A stretch of DNA of 64,000 bases from Formicarius rufipectus. Taxonomy: Eukaryota > Chordata > Aves > Passeriformes > Formicariidae. Under the pieces are notes generated by a model. The model saw only the letters and a list, made by a program, of their open reading frames with translations, ran no database searches and was not told the origin of the DNA. Location: assembly GCA_013399695.1 (NCBI GenBank), contig VXAU01003525.1, positions 1 to 64,000 on the forward strand, in the 5' to 3' direction. Below are positions 35,683 to 47,882 of the stretch, one piece after another. The position numbers were made by a program, and so were the translations under genes. How positions within the stretch are numbered: the stretch's first letter is position 1; the number at the start of each line of letters is the position of its first letter.

Positions 35683-35835
35683 AAGTTATGTCAGGGGAGG
35701 TTTACTATGGATATTAGAAAGAGGTTTTTCACCCAGAGGGTGATAGAGTTCGAGAAGTGTTTGGAGGACACTCTTGGGCACATGGTGTGACTCCTGTGGA
35801 TGGTCCTGTGCAGAGCTAAGATTTAGACTGTGTGA
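35683..35835 (+). mobile_element. CR1 LINE 3' fragment with internal deletion
   Basis: Sense-strand CR1 wording: TATGTCAGGGGAGGTTTACT, ATATTAGAAAGAGGTTTTTC, ACCCAGAGGGTG, GAGTTCGAGAAGTGTTTGG, TGGGCACATGGTGTGACTC and GGTCCTGTGCAGAGCTAAG. Compared with the consensus I recall, about 60 bp are missing between the GAGGGTG and the TAGAGTTC, and the extreme 3' end is also gone or decayed. It is of the same subfamily as the copy at 5376. Confidence 0.88.
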
Positions 35836-37189
35836 GTGGATGACGTAGCCCCAGGTTATCTCAGAGGCACTTTTGGGATGTCCATCTGAGGTCCCCCTCA
35901 TGGAGTGGGCACAGTTACCAGATCCGCTCAGGAGATCTGGAGTTGAACCACAACACAACACCACAAAATCAAGTCATGTAGGCAGAGATCCACATTGCTG
36001 GGCTCTGAACCAGATGTTGGGGGGTTTCAATATTTGCAGTTGCAAACGCTAACACCAGACAGCCTTGCCTGCCTCACCCATGTCCCATCAAACTTGTGAT
36101 TCCTGCCCATTCCTACTGGGTCTCAGAAGGGCTTGGGGTCCTGGAAAATAATGCAAGTCAGAAAATATGGAGGGCACTTGCAGGTGGTGCATGGCCTGTC
36201 CTAGAGATGCCGGTGTTAACAGGTTAGTCCTCTGCCATCGCTGTAGGACTTTTCCTGGCAGAAAGGGCACTTAGGACTCTGTTAGGAGCTCCAGGGGTCT
36301 CACCCTGGGCTTCTTTCTGATGAAACTGAGGGCTGAGAGAAGCCTGTCCCCACTGTATTGTGTGTTTAAAGGGTGGCCCACTAATGATAGAGCTTATCAA
36401 CATCACTGTGGCAGATAAAAAGAAAAAGAATCTTGAGACACCACACACAGCTAAGGTGAAGGCTGGGGCAATCCAGAATGAGGGGGAGAGGCAATTTTAC
36501 AGCTCTTGCTCTTGAGATGCCTCCTGGGTGACCAAGTTCACACCCTCCTTGGGCTCTGTGACCCGTCTGTGCCCTGCAGAGATGTGGCTCTCAAATGGTC
36601 TCAGTCTCTGCCCTGTGTTTCTGCCGAGTCTCTGCAGCTGCTCTGAGTGGAGGTTTCCTGTGAGAGGCAATTGAAATAACTATACTGGGACATGGTTAGG
36701 AGTTGGCAAACACCTTTGATTCCGTCCTGAGTCCATGCCCTGAAGGCAGAGTTCCACTAGGGTGGGCGTTCCCAAGGTTTCCTTAATCCTGGAGCACAGG
36801 AGATTTACCCTGTTGTACCAAACAATTCCTGAGGTTGCACTGAGTCAGGCAGCTCCTGAGGTATCTGGAGGACAAGAGATCAAGATTTTGTTTGGGAATA
36901 TCAAAGCACTGAGCTCCAGTGTTTCATATTTTGCCAATAGCTTCAAACCTCCAAGAGGGTGAGTAGCCCTTGGGCCCGGGAGAGCCACATGTGGCTGGTC
37001 CATCTTCAGCCTCTGGGTCCCTCCTTCTCCTGGCAGCAGCAGTGAGCACAAACAGCTACCTGGAGATTGATGCGCTATTATAAATGTGCATGTGGGAACC
37101 ATTTAGAAGAAGGAAGTAAAGCAGCAGAGCATTCCTGGAGAAGGATCTGTTTGAGATGACAGTGCAATCTGGGAAACCCTCCCCTGCAA
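35836..37189. other. Unique sequence
   Basis: No gene or interspersed repeat is recognised. Confidence 0.4.
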
Positions 37190-37450
37190 AAGCTACTTGA
37201 ATTTAGATACTTTTCATTTTAAGCAGTTTAATTTCTTTATGAGGGTTTTCATTTGAAAAAGTGGCAGCACCGACAAGGCTCGGAAAGATTCGTCTTCAGC
37301 CAATTTACTCTGCAGCAGATTTATCATTTCATCAGTAATTTAAGCGGAGACACTCGATCGCGCATTCATTTATTCTGCTCAGAGCAGCTCGGCTGTGTGT
37401 TACTTGTGGAAAGTGTGAGGACAAATCACCAGGGAAGGGGCACTGCCCGT
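37190..37450. promoter_or_regulatory. Strong candidate conserved non-coding element with CpGs
   Basis: AGCAGTTTAATTTC, TTCATCAGTAATTTAAGC and the unusual CpG-bearing ACTCGATCGCGCATTC (about 37350) followed by ATTTATTCTGC. CpG retention inside AT-rich sequence points to constraint. A 73-codon frame crosses it but reads like nothing known. Confidence 0.4.
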
Positions 37451-37799
37451 TTTCCTAAGAAACCTCTCAGGTGACTTTGTCCAGGGAGAGGGGAAAATGG
37501 CAGCAGCCCATCAGCTGGGTAAAGACAATAAAACTCAACTTCATTTAACGCTTTTCTCCATCACGGGCTAATTTAGTGTGAAGATGGCAGCATCACCCTT
37601 CCCTTCCCTCCCTTCTCCAGGCTATTAAGGGGTTTGTGAGGGGTTCCCAAGATCAAAGCTCCCTTTTAATTGATGTGCAGCTGCTGCCTGTGAGGGGAGG
37701 GAGGCAGGGGCTCTGAGGAGGGAAAGGGAGCACAGAGGGCCACAGCACAGCCCCCCCAAGAAGAAATACTGCAGAAAACCACCCTCCTCCGTCTGGCAA
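37451..37799. other. Unique sequence, G-rich around 37690
   Basis: It includes AT-rich 37520-37580 and a G-rich stretch (about 37690-37730) with runs of 3-4 G but one long loop. Confidence 0.4.
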
Positions 37800-38235
37800 T
37801 CCCAACGTTATTTATGCACACACACCAAGGGTTTCATGCATCCCACTGAAATCTGTTATTTGTCAATGAGATCCCCCTCCCTCTCTGCCTTAGCTAACAT
37901 TTACAGTAAATCTGTTACACTGACCATTAAATCTGAAGCTGCCCTGAGCGATAGTTTCAATGGGTGTGTTGACAGCCCGAGTGTTAATAATGATGCAAAC
38001 ACTAACCTGTTTATTGATTTGCTTTTTGTACCCTTCATCCTAGCTCACTCCTTCTCACTCTCGCAGGAGAAATCCTAGAATTAGTAATCAGGTGACAGCT
38101 CAGAGCCCCCGTCTGTTCCCAGCAGTGTCATCCAACCCAAACTCCCGGAGATAAATTACAGGTGCCGTATTCTGCCTCTGCCAGCCATTCAATATACTGT
38201 TACTCAATGCAAGATGTAGTATTTGTCATTGGTGC
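37800..38235. promoter_or_regulatory. Strong candidate conserved non-coding element
   Basis: CCATTAAATCTGAAGC, CCCGAGTGTTAATAATGATGC, CCTGTTTATTGATTTGC, TAGAATTAGTAATCAGG and GATAAATTACAGG lie within 430 bp of repeat-free sequence that ends at an A17 tract. It has CpGs in AT-rich context. Inference from sequence character. Confidence 0.4.
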
Positions 38236-38252
38236 CAGCAGACAGGAGGGGG

Positions 38253-38269
38253 AAAAAAAAAAAAAAAAA
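38253..38269 (+). repeat. Poly(A) tract, A17
   Basis: Preceded by GGAGGGGG and without an AATAAA; simple sequence. Confidence 0.9.
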
Positions 38270-41129
38270 GAAACATTAATACAGACGTGAAAAGCTTTTA
38301 ACTTTGACAGGAGAAGCAGAGGGAAGTTTTACATTTAACCCCTCCATGGAAGGCCAGTGCCCATCCATTAAAACAGCTTGTCATCCAGCGGGAGCTGTGG
38401 AATGGAACTGGAATCAGGATGGTGAGAAGGAACCCGATGTGCTCACAGTGCTTCCTCCTTCTCCTGGAAGCAGGTGCCTGCCTACAACACTCAGGAGCAG
38501 GGAATAAGTGAAGGGTTTGTTGGGTTCCTACGAACAAACTGGTCTGTTCCTGAGTCCAGATTCCTTGCAGCTGAGATGGCGATGGGTTTGCAGAGGGGAA
38601 GCAAACAGCAGTTTTGATTCACACCTCGGGGGGTTGGGAGCCTGCCAAGGCCATGGAGGACACAGGGTGAGAAGGGACATAACCCCAAGGGCTGGTTCTG
38701 TTTGTCCCCTGCTGTAGAAGCAGCTCAACCAACTTACCTGCTTCTAAAGCAGTGACCCTAGGGCAGTCCTGTCTGAGCCATGTGTCAGGGCTCTCCAGCT
38801 TGTAAAGTGTGAAGAGCTATGCCAACAGAGCCTGAACAGGAGCCAGGACCTAACTTCTGCAGGGTACTAGTCCTAGATCAAGTCAGGAGCTGCAGATGCT
38901 TTCCCTGTGAGAAACCCAATGTGACATCCAGCACTACACACCACAGATTTGCTGATGAGCTGCACGGGCTTCTGAAAGAAGAAGCTGGAATTAAAAGAAA
39001 GCAAAGCAAGGCTTCATGTTCCCCATCTAGCCATGTTTTTGACCTATGGTTTTTATGGTCAGGAGAGAAACCTGCTAGTAAATAAGCAGAATTTATAAAC
39101 CCTGCAGGGGCTCTGATAAATTCCCCGGGAGCTGGGGCCCCAAAGACTTTCAGTGGCATTTATAAGCTTCACTCCGTTGTCAGACCCCTAGGTTCCTTTT
39201 ATTTCTGCTAAGTTTATAAGCTCTGAAAGAGCAGTCTGCAGCATTTATTAACTGCACTGCAGAGCTGAAGCAAAGCAGCTGATCCAAAATAAACACAGTT
39301 TTACCTGTACCTTTTAAACCTGCTTCAAATCAAAGCCCCAGGTTCTGTGTATTTTATGTTGTCTTCTAATATGCATGTACCACCAAACAGATAGATGTGT
39401 GGTATTACAGAAAACAGAATTACACCCATGGTAAAAATCCTTGTGGATGCTTTAGTTCATTAGGAGCAAACTGAACCAAGCACAACAACACACCACTAAA
39501 AATGGGAGTGTGTCAAGTCTTAAATATTACTTACTATGTGAATATGTAACTATGTCCATAAGGAGAAACTAAAATCCAATTGAGTCAGTGAAAATAAAAT
39601 GCTTTAATAAATTGTATCATGAATGTCTCAATAGGAATAATATTTTTTAAACAGGGCCCTTCAGCTCTGTGAAATACCAAATGTTGGATCCCAGGGATGA
39701 GGGAACTAACAGTGGCAGCCAACAGTCTGGTGAGGAAGTGTTTAGTACTTTAGTTGTCACATAGGAGCAACCTCAGGACTGCAGGATCAGCCACTGGTTT
39801 TGACATATATAAAATAACTGTGCTCAAATTATAAATCCCAGGGTACTTCAGACTACCTGGTATGTCTGCAATGATGCTGAGGAAAACAGACCTTTTTCCA
39901 CAATGGAATGGACATGCAGGTTTGCCCCAGTTACTGGTGCAGAACAAAGCAATGACAGATTCTGTGCCCTCATTTTAATAAATCTAAATGGGGAAATTCT
40001 GTCTGCAAGATTAAGTAAAGTTTTAGCATGGAGGATTCCTAAGCAATATTTCAGGACTCTTTTTTGTTTTCTCTTTCGTTTTACTTTTCCTCCTAATAAG
40101 ACAATATGCTGAATTTTGCTCATTGAATCTCGAAAACTGTAGAGTTGATCACGATGGTGAAGGCTGGACAGTTCTGAAGGAGGATTTAACATTTCTGGTT
40201 TAATTAAACATGTAGATATGCTTGGACCCCACCTTTTGACCATGGATGAGAGCTGAGGTCCTTGACTTGGCTGACCTGTGTTTTTGTCTGTAGGAGCTGT
40301 TTGGAGTTTTCAAGTTAATAACAAAAAGGATGTGAATTTAATAGAGCAGAGGCTAAGGAAGGAGAAAGTGTCCAGGAGCTGGGGACTGTGTATGCTGGGA
40401 GGGATGATGAAATAACAGGGATATTTGTAGACAGAACTACTAGAAGTGGAAAAAGCACAAAAATAAAAGGAAAGCCCAGGAGGAACAGAAAGCACATGAA
40501 ATTAGTGGAAAGGAGAACAAAGCCACATCCTGTGAGACACAGGAGAAGACCAATCTTAAATAATTTTAGCAACATTTTAGCTTTAAAATCAGGATGTATA
40601 TTTACCGTGGTTCCTCCAACAGTGCAAGTCTCTCCTCCTCCCTTTCTTTGCACAGATTTCCCCAGACAATTCACAGTCCTTCCCTTCCTTTACTTATGTG
40701 GTTTCATATTTCATGGCTTTTGGTTACTGTATTCCCATCATGATTTATGACCAAGTAGAAGCATTGCATCCAGGTGATGATCCAGTCCATTATCTCTAGG
40801 GAGATGCTGACCACTGTAGTGAAGCACAGAGACCTGTTGTACCACATGATGGAGAACAAGCAGAAAAAGGGGGCTTCCAGCTTATGAGGGAAAAGCAGAA
40901 TTTTTGTAATTTGGACAGTAGAATGAAAACAAAAAATATCCTTTTTCCTATTATTCCTTTTCTTGAATGGGATTTATTAATGGAAAAAAATATAGGAGAC
41001 CAAATACATTCAATGTGCTAACACACAGCTGCCTTAGCTGAAATGACCCATTTTAAATGCATGATACAACAGGGTAAATCTCTCTCAATACCACCCTTGG
41101 CTGGTCTGGAATTTTTTCTTCCACTTTTT
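38270..41129. other. Unique sequence
   Basis: It includes three ATTTATAA/TTTATAAGC words at 39090-39210, an AT-rich block at 39400-39660, and an unrecognised 131-codon minus frame (39848-40243). No repeat family or exon is recognised. Confidence 0.4.
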
Positions 41130-41285
41130 CCTTCCAGTTTTCTGCTTTGCCATTAATAAATCAAGATTTCTTTGCCCTGCTTTGCACCTTCAGAGCTTTT
41201 GCAGATCATTAATACTAAGTCAGGGCTCTTAATCTCTCAGTCCCGAGGCGCATCGACCCACTTGCCGGGAGAGAGGCTGGCACTC
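41130..41285. promoter_or_regulatory. Candidate element with small CpG cluster
   Basis: GCCATTAATAAATCAAG and GCAGATCATTAATACTAAG are followed by CCCGAGGCGCATCGACCC and GCCGGGAG, a cluster of five CpGs in about 40 bp. No repeat. Constraint is inferred. Confidence 0.28.
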
Positions 41286-42529
41286 TGATGGGACCATGCC
41301 CTTGGTCACAGAGCAGGGGGATGCATCCCATCCCAGGGCCATGTTAACTCCCAGGAATGCCACCAAGGGACCTGCCCTGCCCATCCTGCACTGACAGCAG
41401 CCATTGTATTTGTGTGTGGACCTGGGGATAAACCTCAGTGTGAGGTGTCTCTCTGCTCTGAGCCCGGTGCCAAGCTCTGCAGCACTTTTGCTGCCTCTGC
41501 CCTACTTTAGCAGTTGCTTTGCAAAGGAATGTCTCCTCCTCTGATATTATTGAAGTCTTATTCCTATTGCTTGGATTTCTTATCTAGTGCAGCCCTTCTG
41601 TCCCTCGTGGTACGTGGAAGACACTTAACATCCTTGTTTTATTTTTCAGGTCTCTTCCCATCAATGAAGGGCAGGAACAAAGCCTGGCAATGAAAGGCAA
41701 TTTCTCCTAACCCAGTGGGCGAGCTCAGTGTGGCAAGAGTGCTTTTAAACAAAAAAAATATCCAATAACTTCCATATAAATTGTCCAGGAGAGAAAACTT
41801 TGTGTTTTTGACATTTGTAGCTGTTTCAGCATTTTTCTGTGCAAGATGAAAAACTTTTGCATTGAGCAAAACACAGATTTATGATCAATAAAGTGAAGTT
41901 TAACAGTTTATAGGAGCCATACATTCTTTTTTTTAAAATCTGATATTAAAAACTATTTTTCCCTCCCAACCATGTGAGAAAACATCTCTGGTGTCAGAGT
42001 TTCAGCATAGTAAAGCAGATAACAGAGCACTGTGGATAATGACTGGATGGGGTTTCCTGAGGGATGAGTTGCCCCCCAAGACATCCCTCTCTTCCCTTCC
42101 TGGAGTTATCCACAGGTACCCATGACCACCCGGGTAGGGACCTCGAGCTCTGAGGCTGGACTTTCCCAGTGCTTGAGAGAGTTTGGGAGCAAAAGGTTGC
42201 TGCAGGTCCCTTTCTGGATCATAAAATTAAGTCATTCCTAATAATTCTCAAGGCTCTGGAAGCCCTGCTGTAGCACAAGATACAGGCAGAGAACAGGCAG
42301 CTGCTGACAGACAAAACATTGCACGAGTCTTTGGGAACTGCCTGTGAGCGTTGGGTATGTGTGAGATTTTATTGGTACTGCCCCATGTCAGGCTGCAAGA
42401 GGCCAGGGAGTGGTGGGAATGAGTGCTTCCCATCTCATCTCTGGAGCATTGAGCAGGCAAGTCTTCTGGTGTTGCCCCCTCACCTTTATCTTTCACCAAG
42501 AATTCCCACCTTCAAAAATATTCATGTAA
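41286..42529. other. Unique sequence
   Basis: No gene or repeat is recognised. Confidence 0.4.
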
Positions 42530-42763
42530 TAGAATCACAGAATGGTTTGAGTTGAAAGAGATCTATGATACCATCTTATTCCACGCTCTGCCATGGGCAG
42601 GGACACCTTCCACTACCCCAGGTTGCTCCAAGCCCAATCTGTCCTTGAACTCTCCCAGGGATGGGGCAGCCACAGCTTCTCTGGGCAACCCGTGGTAGGG
42701 TCTCACCACTCTCATAGGGAAGAATTTCTTCCTAATATATAATTTAAACCTACTCCCTTTGAC
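42530..42763 (-). mobile_element. CR1 LINE 3'-end fragment
   Basis: TAGAATCACAGAATGGTTTG, GCCATGGGCAGGGACACC, ACCCCAGGTTGCTCC, GGGATGGGGCAGCCACAGC, TTCTCTGGGCAACCCG, GAAGAATTTCTTCCTAATA and TTTAAACCTACTCCCTTTG. About 234 bp, 5'-truncated, moderately diverged. Confidence 0.94.
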
Positions 42764-42924
42764 AACAAACATGTCAGGAGCTGCTGCAGGGATGCTTAAC
42801 ACACTTGAAACAGAAAGGACTTATTCTCCAAAGAACAGACCACTGCAACTGGTTGTTTTATATCTTCTATTAGAAAATCACATCCACAGACTGCCTGATG
42901 AAAATTATTTGAACTTAGTCTTTA

Positions 42925-43010
42925 CAGTAGAGTTAAGATTGAGTATAGGGCCAATTCTGCTGCCATTAAAACCAGTAAGAATGATTGGATTTACTGTAGA
43001 GCCAGAGAGG
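42925..43010. repeat. Possible ancient sauropsid-type repeat
   Basis: GGGCCAATTCTGCTGCCATT and AAAACCAGTAAGAATGATTGG recall the old reptile and bird repeat wording 'ggccaattctgctcccattgaa..tcaatgg'. Too diverged to name. Confidence 0.35.
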
Positions 43011-43779
43011 GAAGATAGCTCTAGTTTTATGCTCCCAATTCCCTGATTATGCAGTCTCAGGGCTTCCTACACCTGATGACATGTGGAAGTGCTCGTATTG
43101 CCCTTATCTCTTCAACATGTTCCTCTCTGTTAAAGACTATCTCAACACAAGATCTACAGTGAAAAATAGGAAAGTGTCCATTACCTGAACAAGGAAGAGA
43201 TTTTGCTTTTTTTCCCCTTTTTCTACAGAGCATCTGATAAAGTCAAAAAATTTGTCAGGGAGATAAGGTGGACTAAGTAATCCCCAGGGTCTGCACAAGG
43301 GAGGGTGTTGCAACATATCCACACCATTTGTGTCCCCTTCTTACATGATATACCCTGAAATTTATCACGTGGTTGTGAGCTTTAACTGCATAAATCCCCA
43401 GTGAACTGAAAAGAGAATGGACCCTGGCTGAGGTTTTTGCAGTGGGTCTTAAACCCTTAAAAACCTGCACAATGTGGGCCCCATAAAGCCCTGCCTTTGG
43501 TAATTTACACATGGGGAGCTTGGCCATGCTCCCTCCATGGAAAATTGGGCTGAAATAAGCGGGAGACCAGAGCTGAGCAGTGGCACTGGCAGACTGACAC
43601 TGAGCCATGATTTCTGTGGAGTATATGGCTATTTTCACTCGATTAAATAAACTCTGTTCTTGGAAGACCTGAAAAGTGGCCTTAGAGAGTTCTGTCTAAG
43701 AGCTTGCAAGTTTTGCCAATTCTTCTGAAGAGAAATTTACGCTCAGAAAATTAAAGGATCTCCAAAGCGATATTTTCTG
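43011..43779. other. Unique sequence
   Basis: No gene is recognised. The 121-codon minus frame (43273-43638) has no known domain. Confidence 0.4.
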
Positions 43780-44260
43780 AAGCAAAAACTGACATTACGA
43801 GCATCTTAAGCACTTGCACTGCCTGTCTGAGCTAAGCAGCATCTCCTGACTGACAAAGCCTTCTCCAGCTAAAAGCAACTGTTATAAAATTATGACTAGT
43901 GCATATATAATGTTTGTGTTTAACAAGATGACAGAAATGCCACCTTAGTAAAAACTGATTATGGTTACAGCTGAACAATTCACATCATGCAAGATTTATA
44001 ATATTAAGGTTATGCAATCATCTAATCGGAGAAACAAGCCTTGAGTAATAATACGAAATGCATGTACTTCAATCTGCAGCAGTGGATTCATTGCTGTTTT
44101 CTTATTAGCTCATGCCAGCATTAGGGCTGCATTATCCATTTTACCACAGTCTAATTCAGCATTTCCATTTGAAAACATATGCACAATAAGTGATCTATGC
44201 CAAACAGTGAAATGGAGACAAAGCCATTTGAGTGACTTCATGGCTATAAAAATATACATA
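43780..44260. promoter_or_regulatory. Strong candidate conserved non-coding element
   Basis: About 480 bp of AT-rich, repeat-free sequence with many distinct words: GACTAGTGCATATATAATG, GCAATCATCTAATCGG, GAGTAATAATACGAAATGC, TTATTAGCTCATGCC, GCATTATCCATTTTACC and CAGTCTAATTCAGC. The length and motif variety resemble ultraconserved-type enhancers. Inferred. Confidence 0.42.
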
Positions 44261-45419
44261 ATCTGTATGTCTTTCAGCAGTCCTCCGTACTTTATACTGC
44301 ATCTCTTTGCATGAAAAGTTTTCTCAAAATAAAGGAAAAAATAGAAATTGCTCCTTTTCTTCCCTGAAGAAGAATGGTTTGGGGGTTGAAATAGAGCAGG
44401 AATCCAGCTTGTGCTCTTCTCGTTCTGGAAGAGGGATATCAGACCATCTTATTAGTGCTGAACCACCTCGCTGGGAAGTGGCAGGTATGACTCTGGATAG
44501 GAGAGAATTACTTGAAACGTGCATTTTCCAGCCAGATAAGATTGCTAATATGTAAACTAAAAAGGGATCTCTGTTTTTTCTCAGAAGTGAAACAACTCAG
44601 ATGTTTTATAAACATTAGACATTTTCATCGAACAAACAGCAACACACAGGCATGTATATATACATATATGTATAAACTCTGATTGGTTAATTGCTGTACA
44701 GAGGAGTTACAGTGTACTTCAGGTTAGAAAGATGCTATTTCAGGGGCTGATGAGTTCAGGCATCGTATTTCAAAGGCACACATTATAAAAGTTGACAAGT
44801 GTTTATAATGAAATAATCAAACTAATTGACTGAGATCCCTGATTAAAATGAGGCTTTTCATGCAAATCTCAGACTCAGATTCCCTCTGAACTGAGTTCAT
44901 TTTCCAGACCCTGTTCAAACTTTGGTCCTGTGAGAGTCTGGGGTCTTGGGATGTCAGGCAGTCCCAAGAGGACGAGGGACCCCACTGAAGAAAAAGCTTG
45001 TGGTAATTTGTTGTTCAGATCCCTGTATGTGTAGGTGGATTCATCAGACTTCTGCAACAATCACAATTCTCAGGGATAAAAAAAAAAAGAACTATTTCAA
45101 AGGTAAACAGAAGGCATTTGTGTGCTGGGGTCTGATTTATTATACACACTATATATAGCTGTCATTAAATGAGCAGGCTAACGTGCAACTATTCATCATG
45201 GGGGGAAATGAACAGGCTATTCTCTGCTTGCCTGGAATTGTTCATATATCTGGAAACTAAAAGCAGTGTCTAGGAAAGGAAAGAATGCTTAAAATGCTGT
45301 GAGATATTTGATTTATTCTCTTCAGGCATTACCTCTCTCAGTTCTCTGTGTCCCAGAGTATTATTCAAGTCAATCGATCTTAGAAAGTGTCTCTAGCAAT
45401 CCCAGTTTCCCCAAAAACT
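44261..45419. other. Unique AT-rich sequence
   Basis: It includes the 12-bp perfect palindrome TGTATATATACA at 44653-44664 abutting CATATATG, and AT-rich stretches (44670-44880, 45140-45200) with TGATTGGTTAATTGC and AACTAATTGACTGAG that may extend the regulatory landscape. Confidence 0.4.
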
Positions 45420-45790
45420 CCCCGCTAAAGACCTTAATCTGCCTCCTTTTGTTGTTATTGTCATTCAAATAAGGTTGAATCAGTCCTTAATTTTTGTTCT
45501 ACTTTGAAGGTGTATTTTTATCCGAGGAACGCTATTCATCTCCTCGTTTGTGTTACCAGCAGTTCGAGTCTGCATATGGTAAACTGCAATATCCTTTGGA
45601 GTTCCAGCTAAAGCAATTCTCAGTTTGCTGTTTAGTTATAGGAGGAACAGAAAATAAGCGATGCTGCCTGACCCAAACAGCTCTCTGAGTGCTGATTCAG
45701 GGAGATGACTAAAAATAGATTCTTCTTAGCAACAATTAATTGCTGAGGAAAATCAGATCATTTTAATTAATGAATAAATAGAAGTGTGGA
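45420..45790. promoter_or_regulatory. Candidate conserved non-coding element
   Basis: CCTTAATCTGCC, TCAGTCCTTAATTTTTG, AACAATTAATTGCTGAGG and TTTTAATTAATGAATAAATAG, plus CpG-bearing TATCCGAGGAACGC and AGTTCGAGTC. A 64-codon frame (45494-45688) crosses it and is not recognised. Confidence 0.33.
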
Positions 45791-46435
45791 CTATTTGTGG
45801 ATACAAAGGAACACATGATTTAATGAAGTTCAAGAAATTACTAGTACAACCTAAAAATTGCAATGAAAAGAGTTGTTTCAACAGAGAATTGATTGAGTTA
45901 GGTTATGCCGCTCATAACAGAGTCTCCCTGCCATAGATACAGGCAACATGAATTTGGTCTTTATTTACACTGGGATTACACATTAGAATTTACTCATTCT
46001 TGGTCTGGAGCTGTTGTAGCACTACTTAAGATGATTTAGCTAGACTGAAAACAGGTTTCACAGAATGAGAGGATATATATGGTTTTCCTCACCAAAATAC
46101 AGAATGCTTTTTGGATGAAATTGAACAAAACTTTTTGGTTTTTAGTCGAACAAGTGTTCATTACTTTAGGCTGAAAACTCAAAATTTCCCAGCACTGTTC
46201 CCATGTGCAAGTTCCCGGCACTGGCTGTCAATTCACTTACCATTCAGTTGTGCAATTAAAAAAACACCCTCTCTGGAGTGAGACTGGGACCTGTGCAAAC
46301 ACAGCCAGTGTTTCACAGAGGAGGGGACAGGAGGAGCCCCCACCCATGGCAGCAGGGCAGGGCAGTGTGACCACAGGTACCTCCATGGACCTCGGTCTAT
46401 CCCAGCTATTCCAGCAGATCCCTGCAGCACAGCCC
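45791..46435. other. Unique sequence
   Basis: No gene. 45950-45990 (TTTATTTACACTGGGATTAC) may be a scrap of an ancient repeat. Confidence 0.35.
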
Positions 46436-46450
46436 AGCTCAGCTCAGCTC
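46436..46450. repeat. AGCTC pentanucleotide repeat
   Basis: Three exact AGCTC units; very short. Confidence 0.7.
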
Positions 46451-47544
46451 AAGGAGTCATGCTGATGAGTGAAACCTGCCCTTTCCAGGCAGATTTCTGC
46501 CCCAGAAAGGAAGTTTTCTGTATTACCAAGCCAGCAAGGGATGGGGGGCATTAGACTCTGTGTATTGACAACCCCGTGAACAATTAACTCTGACTTTTCC
46601 TGCCAGCTCTGTTCTACACCCACCCTCTGCTTTATGGCCTTGGGGTTGTTTTTGTCTCTTCCAGCTTGGGGAAGCTGAGGGAGAGGGAGGAGGGGGAACA
46701 AGGAAACCTTCTGCTAAAAGAGAAAGAGATCCCAGGGATGTCCATCCCTGGGCAGGCAGATGAAAGAGCGCCGTTGTTTGACAATGAGGGTGTGTGGGTG
46801 TCTCTCATCAAACCCGCTGACACCCAGTGCTGAGCCTCACAAAATACCAGGGGGTCAGCAGAGATGAAAGCAGCCGTGGCCCTGAGGGCCCCATTTTCTA
46901 CCCTGTGAATTGAAGGAAGGTGAGGCTCAGGCAGCAATACCTTCCCACATGGCTTTGCTGAGCTCTGCTCCTCTTTTCTGCTTTGCCCTGTAGTCACCAG
47001 GTGAGGAGAAGAAGGGTCTTGGGCACTGCTTGGCATTGGCTCTGGATGCTCCACCCAAACCTTCCCAGCCTGCTCAGATGTGCCCTTCAAAGGGAAATCT
47101 CTGCTGTGCCTCCTTTAAAATAGAGAAATTTTAAATTGCTGGTCTTCAGTAGCACAACTCCTTTGTTTCACTAGGATTTCACTGAACGGCTTAAAACACA
47201 CACCTGAACACCTCAGCCTACACAAGGAAGGATATATTTATGTAGAGGAACCCAGATTTAATTGCAATCCAGGCCTTTTTTCAGTTTCACAGACATTTCC
47301 TGGCTGTGCATGGGCACACATCCACACAAAGACATCCCAGAAACAGCACCAGAGGATGAGACCACAATGGACCTGCTTACCTGCAACAAGAATCCAGCCC
47401 AAATAAACAAGGTGTTTTGTTCAGGATTTGTTTGAGGGAAGAAAAGGTCGGGATGCTGACTAACAGCTATTTTAGGACAAAACTGGTGCCATTAGCAGTG
47501 GGTTTCATCCTCCTCTAGTCTATTCTTTCTCCTACCCTCACCTA
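46451..47544. other. Unique sequence
   Basis: The 152-codon minus frame (46632-47090) overlaps a G-rich stretch and is not recognised. Confidence 0.4.
46668..46696 (+). other. G-quadruplex-forming motif
   Basis: GGGG, GGG, GGG and GGGGG runs with loops of 7, 3 and 4 bases satisfy the usual rule. Confidence 0.75.
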
Positions 47545-47740
47545 AGTACAAAATAACCTGCAATCCAATTAGTGCTGAGTGCTTACAAAGCAATCACATT
47601 TAATAAACAAAGCTGGTAGGTTTTTAAAAATACAGCCTTGTCCATGACCTTTTCTTAATTTTGTAGGATGTAATCTGAAATTCTGCTCTATTTATTTACA
47701 CTTGCAGTTTAATTAGGCCTGGTTGTTTTACCCCGGCTCC
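47545..47740. promoter_or_regulatory. Candidate conserved non-coding element
   Basis: AATCCAATTAGTGCTGAGTG, CACATTTAATAAACAAAGC, TTCTTAATTTTG and GCAGTTTAATTAGGCC in 190 bp without repeats. Motif-based inference. Confidence 0.33.
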
Positions 47741-47763
47741 CTGCTCACAGGCACGTAGGGGAA

Positions 47764-47882
47764 CACACACACACACTGTGCTGGTGCTCAGCCTCTCTGT
47801 CATCCCCAGGAGCTGATGGGCTGAGCTTCTTTCACACACTCCCTCAGCAGATAAATGATGACAGAGTCAGTGTGTGTGTGTG
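47764..47882. repeat. Inverted CA/TG pair, 15-bp arms, 89-bp spacer
   Basis: CACACACACACACTG (47764-47778) and CAGTGTGTGTGTGTG (47868-47882) are exact reverse complements. Both are microsatellites, so the pairing may be partly coincidental, but the shared CTG/CAG ends are extra. Confidence 0.85.

Noticed and set aside
42563..42802. Open frames over CR1 fragments (also at 15397-15732, 48307-48636 and 62297-62537)
   Set aside because: They lie in the non-coding 3' end of CR1 and are shadows.
45560..45575. AGTTCGAGTCTG as a tRNA T-loop
   Set aside because: No matching acceptor, D or anticodon arms at proper spacing.
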